Made by a program: the position numbers and the translations under genes. From Miscanthus floridulus (Eukaryota; Streptophyta; Magnoliopsida; Poales; Poaceae), in NCBI RefSeq assembly GCF_019320115.1, contig NC_089593.1, positions 11,561,908 through 11,625,907 of the forward strand: DNA of 64,000 bases, written 5' to 3'. Shown here in pieces: positions 38,101-47,641 of the stretch (its first letter is position 1; each line of letters begins with the position of its first letter). The notes under the pieces were generated by a model. The model searched no databases, was not told the DNA's origin, and saw nothing but the letters and a program-made list of their open reading frames with translations.

Positions 38101-39700
38101 GGTATCTTCTTGTCTTTATGGTTTATTTATGAAGTTTGGTAATAGATGACATTAAATGTTCTCTAGAGTATTTCCTTTCTTGGATCAAGATTCTTTGATT
38201 CTTTATAAGATATCATTTTCCATTCTGTATTTGACACTTACATCTTTGTTTATTGAAATGCATTAAACATATTGTTGCACTTATATCATGTAGATATATG
38301 CAGTTTCCCACGAATGATGATGTGATAGCAACATTTTTTGTGCAGATGAGTTTAACTATCAAGTAGTATAAACTCTGTGTATATCAGGCCTCAAGAAGCA
38401 CCGTTGGGCGTAGTTCTTTTTCTTATTGGGGTCATCAGATTTAGACAGTGGGTAAATTGACTCTGATATGTTCATATTCAGGTGTTTGTCAGTGAATATG
38501 CAGTTACCGAACCGAAGGATGCTGGTAACGGAAGTCTCCTTGCTTCACTGGCAGAGGCTGCATTCCTCATAGGAGTAGAAAAGAACAGGTGATCTAAAAA
38601 TGTCCAGAGATTACAAGAGGAATTATATTTAAGTATCCTTATAGATATTGACAGAGGTAGAGACATTTTCTTCTTGTGGGTTAATGAGAGGGCTATGTGT
38701 GATGCTTCTTTGCAGTGACATCGTCCAGATGACATGTTACGCCCCACTCTTCGTCAATAACAACCAACCTGGGTCAGTATTGCTGAGCTTCATGCTTTTG
38801 CTCGCCCTAGCCTTCTTAATTTTGTAAAGCTTTTTAAGTGATTGTCTGAAACTTTTGTATCAGCTGGAAATGGATCCCAGACGCGATAGTCTTCAACTCG
38901 TGGCAACAGTACGGAACTCCGAGTTACTGGATGCAGACATTTTTCCGCGAATCAAGCGGTGCTGAGTTTCATCCAGTTAAAATCACATCCAGATACTCCA
39001 ATTCATTGGCAGCATCTGCAATTATCTGGAGGGACACTGACAATAGCTTCCTGAGGGTAAAGGTAAAACCAACAGATCCTTCTCCCTGTAGCCTGTGTGG
39101 TTGATTTAACACATTTTACAACCGCTGTCATTTTGGAACTTTGAAATGACCAAATCCCTGTAATATCGCTGTGTTTGCAGATCGTAAACTTTGGACCTCA
39201 TGCTGTGAACCTGACAATACGTGCACATCAACTTCGAACCACTGTCGATGCAAGGGGATCAAGAGTCACTGTTCTGACATCTAGCGATGTGAAGCATGAA
39301 AACTCGTTCAGAAACCCACGTAATGTAAGAGGATGACTGCTGTTCACATGCTTCCCCCCCCCCCCTATTGCTACCTTTTTTACACAAGTTCTGGATCTGT
39401 CAACTGAAATGTGGCATGTCAATGCGCATTTTGCTGATCTTTGAATTGCACACCTACACTCTGGCATCTCTGAATCAGTTTGCAGGAATTGGTCACGTTA
39501 CATTACATGTAATAAACAACACACCATTCTGATGTTGCAGCAGGCTCATCTAACATTGAACTTGCAAAAATATGCAGGTGGTGCCGGTTACCAGAGGGTT
39601 GCCTAATGCAGGAGAAGAGATGCAGGCTTTGCTTGCTCCTTACTCGTTTACTTCTTTCGACTTAGCTCTAGAGGAGTACGGACGTGTGGCAGAGATGTGA
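32192..39700 (+). CDS. GH51 alpha-L-arabinofuranosidase
   Basis: The enzyme removes terminal alpha-L-arabinofuranose from arabinoxylan and other wall polysaccharides in the apoplast. Seventeen coding exons: 32192-32371, 32869-32923, 33458-33654, 33856-33986, 34076-34223, 34614-34683, 35678-35823, 35910-35955, 36049-36101, 36639-36783, 37787-37905, 38030-38101, 38482-38588, 38716-38772, 38864-39062, 39181-39324, 39578-39700. All junctions are GT-AG, in phase, and give 663 aa, close to plant family members. Residues 1-26 are a signal peptide (AILCSFLLFSVVTC). A carbohydrate-binding-like region is followed by the catalytic barrel. The acid/base is Glu382 in YVAIGNED and the nucleophile Glu459 in VFVSEYAV. 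In-frame upstream ATGs exist, but the chosen one places the signal peptide at the N-terminus. Intron 10 contains another gene on the opposite strand. Confidence 0.93.
34972..35214. mobile_element. MITE in GH51 intron 6
   Basis: A 243-bp element with inverted ends gagcaagtataatagc and ctattatt-type right end (gtattattagccttgctc), flanked by TTA at 34969-34971 and 35215-35217. It lies in the 994-bp sixth intron, away from splice sites. Confidence 0.75.
37265..37630 (-). CDS. Small single-pass membrane protein nested in GH51 intron
   Basis: An intact 121-aa intronless gene. The start at 37630 (MAAAEDGQTQTPP) is chosen because the upstream in-frame extension (another ATG at 37735) looks like 5' UTR. 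Residues 1-25 are Pro/Ala-rich. Residues 28-42 form a charged helix (KLEEEWRKTKEHAQ). Residues 46-66 are one membrane span (YVWGSYILVYGGLGAYLAWR). A basic stretch and a coiled-coil-like helix follow (RVRLLQDRLRKLSAAEE), then a Ser/Ala-rich tail. It lies wholly inside GH51 intron 10 (36784-37786) on the opposite strand. The GC content is far above that of the surrounding intron. I do not recognise a named family. It may be an intronless plant gene of unknown function or a retrocopy; no A-tail or target duplication was found. Confidence 0.75.
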   Translation of the reverse strand: MAAAEDGQTQTPPPPEQVARAATGGGVIAKLEEEWRKTKEHAQTYPYVWGSYILVYGGLGAYLAWRWRKLRRTEDRVRLLQDRLRKLSAAEESEAASASTASIPSPPQQSASGSAKSASSS

Positions 39701-40552
39701 AGTAATATTATACAACAGAGTTTGCAAAAAAAGTTGTCTTAATGAAGTGTAATCGTACAAACTAGGGGGCGGTCTGTGTTATGTATCTGCCTATCAGGGC
39801 TCATGTTATCTTTCTGAGACTGAAACGATTCGGCGGATGAATAAGTGTTAATGGTGGTTGAATGATTTCTTTTTCTTTTACTCTGCTTTTGCCTGAGCAA
39901 ATTGAATTCTAGCTTCTCAAGGGTATCGAACTCAAATGCCGAATCCAGATATCCATAGATCCGTAGACGTTGTAACTGAATCTGCAGTTATTATTCTTAG
40001 AATCTTAGTTGTCTGCATAGGTGATTGGACTGCTGGTTCTTTTAGGCTGCACGGTGAATCCATATGTGATGCAAGTGCAAGATTTCTGCTGGGGGATGTG
40101 GCTCGCCAGAACCAGCTCAGGCAACTTACGAAATTCCCATGCTAGAATTTGGCCACAAATGCCCAAGATAAATTATGCAGAGAGTCCAGACACAGACATT
40201 GCAAATACTATCCATGTATGGACAAAATAAAAACTGGTAAAATTAACATAAGTGTACATACAGATCAAATCAAATACATCTGGAGACGAATGCATCCAAT
40301 AGGCATCATTTCTCAAGTCACAATGTTTACATACATGGGATGCACTTCATGCTTTGCTTTTCTCCTAGGCGCATTGAAACGTTCAGTCTTCCAAGGCACC
40401 AACAATAATTGAAACATTCAGTCCTGAACCAGTGAGGTGCTACACTAAACAATGAAAGAAAACTAAATTTAGATTGTCTACAGCAGGCAACACAAATATC
40501 AAATCAGAGGTAACTGAAAGATTCAGACTGCTGGAGGAAACTTACATTGGAG
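39701..40552. other. Convergent 3' flanks of GH51 and ALADIN
   Basis: The sequence between the two stop codons should hold both 3' UTRs. GH51 runs in from the left and ALADIN from the right. Several AT-rich poly(A)-signal-like sites occur (for example aatgaag and aataagtg near 39740-39850). No third gene is visible. Confidence 0.55.
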
Positions 40553-43500
40553 TCAATGAGAACGAAGTATCAGTGGATATGTACAGCACCAACCACTACT
40601 CCAACACTGCATGTGCAGTCGGAACCCCATGTGTGAACAAAAAGTAGGAAGCTAAGGATGTCATTGTATTAGAATTATATGTGCAGGACTCCCAGATATC
40701 TCACCACAGAAAGCAAAGGTCCCTGCTTAAATTTGCTATGAAAACCAAAAGCGAGTGGTTTTGCTCCTTCTCCAGGTCCCCGAATGAATCCACTAGATAC
40801 GAGGACAGGAATTTCAACAAATTAATGATCAAGGAATGTCACTGGAACACAGTTTTACTCTAAAAAAGAATGGTCACAGTAAATCAGAAGATTCTGTTCT
40901 TACACTAGTGATAGTGAGATAAGTGGAGATCTCCGCACATCATATACAGCAATCAGGCCACGGTACATTTCATTTCCATCTTTGAACGACAATGCCAGAC
41001 GTTCCCCTGAAGCATCCCATGCTAATTTCTCTCTGCCACGGCTATATGAAGTAGTTAAAGCATAAATTAGTGAATGGAAGTAAGATTTTAGGCTCTGTTA
41101 TAATAGATGAAATTCCTAAATACAAAGTGTATACTAAATGAAATAATGCAGTGCTTGTTGGCAAATAGCAGATTCTGAAACAAAATTTTATGAAAACTAA
41201 ATGTTTTTAGGCTTCTGTTGTTTGATGTGAGCTTTCTTTCCTTAGTCCTTACAATCCTACAAACATATGGTCCTATGTTTTATTAATCAATAATGACTTC
41301 TGAGCTGATTCCCTTCACAAAAGTTACATCAGAAATAAATTACTCATTAATTGCGAATGGGGTTACTTGAAAAATCAACAGCCAAAATTAGCATACAAGA
41401 GGAGGAAAAAATTATGTAGTATAGAGTGTGCATGAGATCAAATGTCACAGTAATGCCTCTGTTGTTACCTAACAATCAGGGAGGAAACTTCTGGAAGTTC
41501 AACTGGTAGGAGGTGGGCATCTGAAGATAAAAAGCATAAAACAAACTATCAGACGACAAATATAACAAGCTTTAGCAACATAATATTTGGATGGTTGCCC
41601 TTATATACCTAAGGGTGGTGGCTTAGATGAGAAGTGAATTGAGCCGAGTGTCATCGAGTTAGAAAAGGATAACAATGCAACACGACCTTCTGGGTCCCAA
41701 TTTGCCCCCTGACAGGAACCCAATAAAAATAAGCAAAAATGAGAAGAAGTTTAGAATCATCCACTATATGGTTTGCTGCAGAACCCAATTTGCTCCCTAA
41801 CAGGAACCCAATGACTTATACAGGGCAGTGGACACATTAGGTGTGCTGTGGCCAAACACAGTATCGTGCTCACTGTTCAAGAAAAAAAGAGTATTGTGCC
41901 TCACTTCTTCACTAAAGAGTATTGTGCAATTGTGCTCCAGCGTAAAGACAATAATAGAAATATAGAATTGCAATGCAAAAAAAAATTGATGTCATATTTT
42001 CCAAAAGCAGGTATTTGTGACTGAATAGTGAAGATATTACTTACAGACACATATCCGTTAGACGAAGACCAGGGTTCTGAAGTCCATGTGTTCGTCTCCC
42101 AGAAGTGAAATGTACCATCACTAGCAATAAATGAATTTTGTAAATCTTTGGAAATATCATTGACAAGAAATGAAAATGAAAATTCAAAATTGACCTTACA
42201 ATTTAGCAGCTAGAAGGTAATCTCCACTGGGTGACCACCGCACTAATGATATATTGCTTAAGCCACGCTGTATAGGAGTTCCCAACCCTGAAGCAAAAGA
42301 AAGGTGTCAAGATTATTGTCAACAATTCTGTACAAATGGGGTTGACTGCCTGTATTGACAAAAAAGACCGGTATATGTACCTTGAGACACATCCCAAATA
42401 GTGAAAGATGGACTATTACATGAGGCAGATGCCAAGTATGTGGAGAATAGTCAAAGGGCGTACCCAGTGTAGAGAGCTCCCGCTCTGTGCGGGGTCTGGG
42501 GAAGGGTGTTAGTGGCAAGCCTTACCCTCGCCTGTGCAATGCGAAGAGACCGCGACTCAAATCCGGGACCTTCCGGTCACATGCGGTAAGACTCTACCGC
42601 TTGCACCAGGCCCGCCCTTCTATGTGGATAATAGTCAAGGAAAAAAAATGCCTTCAGCTGTTGGTTTCCAACAAATAATGACTAAACCTACTGTAAACAT
42701 TTCTGTATGTATTGTGCTGTAAATTTGGCAAAAAAAAATGGACTTTTTGCAGTTAGCCACACTGTATTTTAGTTATTTTACAGTTCAAAAACAAGAGATA
42801 CGGTGAGCAGCCAAGGCTAAAGACCTATAAACTCTTTTCTATGGCCTCCTGCCTCACTTATTAGGTCGGTTTCCATTTGTTCCAGTGGCATGCCTGCTTT
42901 GTGCATAATGGGTTTGGATGTTTGCGTTCTGTCGAGTGAGTGGTGCTGTACATTTGGGTTCTCTTTCTTGTTAATGAAATGATACATGGGTCTCTTGTGA
43001 GTTCAAGAAAAAAAAAGAGAGAGATGAAAAGCAGCAGCAACATTCACCCGATGCTACTATGCAAACTTATCAAGGATATCTCCCATCAGGTTTCCAACAA
43101 AATGCACTAACGAGCTCAGCAGAAGAGCCACGAAGAACATCCACCAGTATCCACTGACCACCAGAACCTCTGGGGAAGGCACTACAGGAAGAAGAGGTGA
43201 TGCCAGGTTTCATGAACGGAACATTGCCAGGATATGATGCCGGCCAGAGGCATATCCCTCCCCTGAAAAGAAAATGATGAACTCAATCTAAAAGTAAAGT
43301 ATGCCATCAAATTATTCAGAGACAACAAGGGTTGACTCAAGTTAAATGGAGAGGTGGTAGTAGTACACACTTGCAGGCAACTGCAATCATCTTCCCACTA
43401 TTTGGTCTCCACTCAACAGCCTTAACATCCGTTTGATGACCCCTTGTTAAAATGCATGGTTCTTTAGCATCTGTTAGATAGATCAGCCATTGTTATGTAG

Positions 43501-44859
43501 TGCAACTAAGTTGACGGATAGGGTTCAGTTCATAAACTAATAAAACATAGCAAAGCAGGCACTAGGCTGATCTTACCTGAATCCTCAAAGTCTTGGACAG
43601 TAACCTGGTTCTTCCCAGACACAAATGCTAAGCAATGCTTGTATGGATTCCAACTTACTTTCTGGGAGTCAAATTCTTCAAGCAAATTTGGCTGATAAAC
43701 AAGAATGATCGAATTTGAGTACAATTGTAATGATTTCGTACAAAAGAATCACACAGAAAATGTACAAGTAGGAAGCAAATCTAGCGTGGTCATCTCAAGA
43801 ACAATAGCTGGAGGATACAAATTTTAAGAAAGTATGCTGGATGAATCAGTAACTGGAGTTTTGATATAACATCACACTTCAAGTTGTGTTGAGCTGTGCT
43901 TTTGCAATCTGAGTAACCTTGTTACCTCCTGAATCATGAAATAAGTAATCTTACTATGTTAAAACAATTCAACATAGTTCAGATCATGAAAGCACACTGT
44001 GGCACTAGGGAAGTGAGAAGCAGACAATGCATTCACCTCTGGGCAGGGAGTTTACTTACACGCCATGTATTTGTATGTAGCTATAAGCATCGGCAATTCA
44101 CAAAAGATGTGATAAAACTCTGGAATTCTCTTATCTACACACATGCAAGTGGTTTAAGTACGCGGGCATTTCTCGGAACAAATATGACGAACATTAAATT
44201 GTAGCAACTCAGATAGGACAATCCAATGTGAACATCATTTTAGTAACTCAGATTCTTTTAGCAGATTTGGCTGGCAAACCAGAACGGTCGAATGTGAGTG
44301 TCATTGTAATGAGTTTTATTTACTCAAAAATTTCACATTGAGCGTAAGTGATTCAGATAGGACGATCAAACTCACATCTAGTGGAGGGAAGACCATCCGC
44401 CTGAAGAACTCGGATATGCTGGCCGCCAAACCAGGGGCGGGGGCAGTCTCAGCAGGCTCGACTTGGTCCGTAGCAGGAGCAGCAGGCTCGCGGCTGGGGA
44501 GAAGAGCCTCCGGCTGGAACGGAATCGGGGCGAACACCATCCCCTGCAACGACGGCCAACAAGCTCCAAATTTGAGCCCCTCGTCAGGCAGATAAGCGCA
44601 ACGCGGTTCACAGATGAAGAGTAAGTGCGAGGAGTTGAGGGGAGCGGACTGACGAGGACATCCCCGTAGGCGTCCTTGGCGCGGGCGTCGGAGAGCGCAT
44701 CCGCCGCAACTGCGAGAGGGCAGGGGGAGGCGGATCGAATCAAACGAGCGAGCGGACGGAAATGCTAGATAAAGGGGGGAACGGATTTGCTGGGAGCTTA
44801 ACGAGGTCGCGGTTGATCTCGCAGATGGTGACGGCGCCCGGCGGAGAGAAGCTCGGCAT
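40553..44859 (-). CDS. AAAS: ALADIN-type WD-repeat nucleoporin
   Basis: ALADIN is a beta-propeller protein of the nuclear pore. Fourteen exons on minus: 44803-44859, 44654-44709, 44376-44543, 43577-43691, 43371-43470, 43080-43262, 42381-42439, 42200-42287, 42045-42120, 41609-41708, 41469-41520, 40904-41041, 40705-40792, 40553-40606. The product is about 444 aa, as in other plants. It opens MPSFSPPGAVTICEINRDL and then GMVFAPIPFQP, both typical of plant ALADIN. WD-type segments include VKAVEWRPNSGKMIAVAC, YLASASCNSPSFTIWDVS, LVRWSPSGDYLLAAK and TFHFWETNTWT. It ends CWSSGWCCTYPL and a short tail. Two oddities: the exon 1/exon 2 junction is one base short for standard splicing, and intron 6 is an AT-AC intron with a SINE next to its acceptor. 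Confidence 0.9.
42455..42620 (-). mobile_element. Au-like SINE in ALADIN intron 6
   Basis: A 166-bp tRNA-related SINE on minus. It starts GAAGGGCGGGCCTGGTG with box A tggtgcaagcgg, and box B-like gatttgagtc lies about 40 bases later. It ends ctgggtacgcccttt. The target duplication is 18 bp, tatgtggagaatagtcaa at 42437-42454 and tatgtggataatagtcaa at 42621-42638, with one mismatch. The duplicated site includes the first three bases of the downstream exon and the AC acceptor. Confidence 0.88.
42845..43014 (+). mobile_element. LINE 3' tail in ALADIN intron 6
   Basis: A short non-coding stretch ending cttgttaatgaaatgatac, then gtgagttcaag and an A-run at 43005-43014. This is the normal end of a 5'-truncated grass LINE. 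The 5' limit is uncertain. Confidence 0.5.
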
Positions 44860-45172
44860 CGCAGCTAGCTAGGTAGCTAGGGTTGGGAGATAGATTCGAG
44901 GTTCCTGGTTCCCGGTCCCAGCACGGAATGGGGGGCTTGAGCTCGAGCAGCAGACGAGGAGGCAGTCAGGGAAAGCGGCGGCGGCGGGAGGAACCGAGCG
45001 GGGAGAGTGCGGCGGCGCGACGGTGGGCTGCCGGCGAGGCCGCGCGGCTTAAACCCTTTTCCAGCAGAAAAGGAGAGGGAGGGGAAGGGAGAGACGTATA
45101 ACGGACGGATGGGATGGCTGCTCGCTGATGGATCCGACGGCTGAGAAGAAGCCCACCCCCGTTTGGTTTCTT
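44860..45172. promoter_or_regulatory. ALADIN 5' flank
   Basis: GC-rich sequence directly upstream of the ALADIN start, with purine tracts (ggaggggaaggg near 45075). No TATA box is evident. The core promoter is presumed here by position only. Confidence 0.45.
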
Positions 45173-45181
45173 TTCACAATT

Positions 45182-46141
45182 GGAAAAAGTCTATGCAGCC
45201 ACAACCGTTTAGGTGGACTATTTAACCCTAAACTATGAAACAGAATTTTCTACTCCCCAACTTTTCAAAACCGATTAAATAACTCTGGAGCAGTTTTATA
45301 CAGTAGTTTGCTACAGTGATGATGGTTTTGTCTTTTTATTTATTTATTTTCGCTGAATCTTTAAAAAAATATAGTAAATCACAGAAAAATCATAAAATAA
45401 AAAAATCAATTTTGTTATGAGTATATCTACACAGTAAACATATAATATGGTATGCTTTTGTACAAAGTTTTTATTGTAGATTTAGATATATGTTTTTCTA
45501 TAATTAATTAAAATAATTCATAGTTACGGCTTCTATGGTCCAATTGTGGCGAATTTTTTATGGTGCGCTAATTATTGTATGCTTGAACTATAGTAAAAAA
45601 ATTCATACTCATTGGATCATGTATAACTTAGTTATAGATTTATTTTAGTTTATACTTGTTAAATCTATGCTTTATCTATAACTAAATTATACATGATCCA
45701 ATTAGTATGAAATTTTACTATAATTCAAGCATACAATAATTAGCCCATCATAAAAATTTCACCACAATTGGACCATAGAAGCTCCAGCTATGAATTATTT
45801 TATTTAATTACAGAAAAGCATAGATCTAAAGCTATAACAAAAAATTTGTACTAAAACATAACATATTATATATTCGTTGTGTAGATCTACTTACGTGGAG
45901 TCCAACAAAACTAGATTTTCTATTTTATGATTTTTCTGTGATTTACTATGATTTTTCAAAGATTCGGCAGAAATAAATAAAAAAAGAAAAAGACAAAACC
46001 GCGGTAACAAAATCACCGTCCAAAACCGTTTGGGGGTTATTTGACCGGTTTCGGAAAGTTCAGGTGGTAGAAAATCCGGTTTTATAGTTTAGGGTGAAGT
46101 AATCCACCCTAAATAGTTAGGGGGCTATGTAGACTTTTTTC
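45182..46141. mobile_element. Fold-back MITE, probably Mutator type
   Basis: Almost the whole 960 bp is one inverted repeat. The left arm ggaaaaagtctatgcagcc with ctaaactatgaaac and ttttctac pairs with the right arm around 46030-46141 (ctatgtagactttttt). Inner arms match near 45440-45640 and 45690-45880 (for example tgtatgcttgaactatag against ctataattcaagcataca). The centre is near 45660. Flanking 9-mers ttcacaatt and ttcacaact fit a Mutator-style duplication. Confidence 0.75.
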
Positions 46142-46267
46142 TTTCACAACTCAGATGCTCCTCTCATCTCTCTCCTCTGCCTTCTCGCTCCCATCTGCAC
46201 CTCAATGCCTACCCAGATCGTCGCCAACGCCGAGCCACTCCTGCCCTATTGAGGATAATCTTGCATA

Positions 46268-47443
46268 CGGCACGGCTAGCGGCCGGACATCCAACGTCCG
46301 AACACCCATGACTATAGTTCGTTCCTACACCCGTTTTCGCGTGTCCATGCGGAGGCATGCGTTGCCCGGACATCGCCCACCTGTGCTGTGTCGCTCAGAT
46401 GTCGTCCACGCGGGGACCGCTCGTGCCCCTCCTGCTTCCCACATGCATCCCCGATCTACTTTTGAAATATTCAGATGCAACACTTGCAACGTACAAAAGA
46501 AGATAGATGAAATATTTAAAACGGGCGTCTAAAACATTTGCATCGCCCGACTGTGCTGCGTCGCTCGGACGTCGCCCACGCGAGGACCGCTCACGTCCCC
46601 TCCTGCTTCCCACGTTCATCCTCGATCTACTTTTGAAACATCTAGATACAACACTTGTAACATGCAAAAAAAGACAGATGAAACACTTGAAAATAGGCGT
46701 TTGAAACATTTGCAAAAACAAGTGAAAACACTTCAAAACCATGGCAAACATACGTGATATCTACATAAAACACTTCCAACATATCTATGAAACATATGCA
46801 ACATTCAGATAAACACACTTGCAATATATGTATGAAAAACAGATGAAACATTGGGAATACACGTTTGCAAGATACGATACGTGTACAACCATTGCAACAT
46901 ATCAACATCCCGATCTACTTTTGCAATATCTGTATGAAACACTTATAACCTACCTCTGAAATATCTGAAACACTTGAAACATACGCTTGCAACATGCACT
47001 TTTAGCACAACATTTTTTTACTACTTGGGAGAACGGAGGCTCGTCGATGCGGAGCTCGACACAGGTGTAGAGCTCGATGCCACGAAGTGGCGTGCAACTC
47101 CGATGGAGCAGTCGGGCGTGCGCGGTGGAGAACGCCATGGCATACAGATGGCCCATGGAGAGGAATGATGGCGCGGTGGGTGGAGGCACTGGAGCGTGGT
47201 AGAGAGAGGATGGCATCTGGTCGAGCGCGGTGGAGAGCGCCACCACGGCGTGGTTTCGCTAGAGCACACCGCGGCGGTGCGAACGCGACGATGCGGTGAA
47301 TGGAGAGAAACGGACAACGAAGCTCACGAGTGAATATGTTTGGAGCGAGTAGATGAGCGGATACGCATGTGGAGAGTGTTGGCCTATTGTTATGGCCCAC
47401 CAACGAAAATGTCCGTCTGGATATCCTTTGCTAAGCATTGCCG
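46268..47443. mobile_element. Non-autonomous MULE
   Basis: The ends are cggcacggctagcggccgg on the left and, as complement of the right, cggcaatgcttagcaaagg. The flanking 9-mers tcttgcata (46259-46267) and tcttgttta (47444-47452) match at 7 of 9 positions. The GH51 intron 1 sequence shows the same site undisturbed. The interior has a direct duplication of about 171 bases (46374-46544 and 46545-46716) and the same acacttgcaac repeats as the MULE at 26260. No transposase is present. Confidence 0.75.
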
Positions 47444-47641
47444 TCTTGTTTATATATCATGATCCCCCCTTTGTTATGTTGCATTGAAAAAACTAAAAAT
47501 TGAAAGAACTGTTGTGCACAAGCACAAGTAGTTTTTGACTGCTTCTTGGTTCCAGCGTGCAAGGGCAGATAAAATTTCATGACATTCGTCAAAGAAATAA
47601 AATTTGGAAATAAGATGTGCAAAAACATGGACATGAACATG

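Larger units (their letters stand above)
42440..43079 (-). other. U12-type AT-AC intron of ALADIN
   Basis: On minus the upstream exon ends GATGGGAG and the intron begins ATATCCTTG, the U12 5' splice-site consensus. The downstream exon resumes ATACTTGGCATC after CTCCAC, so intron ends are AT and AC. Joining gives D-G-R-Y-L-A-S-A, as expected for ALADIN. No GT donor keeps this frame. The branch-site consensus TTCCTTGAC exists on the far side of the SINE (around 42633-42641). The intron also holds a LINE 3' tail. Confidence 0.85.
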
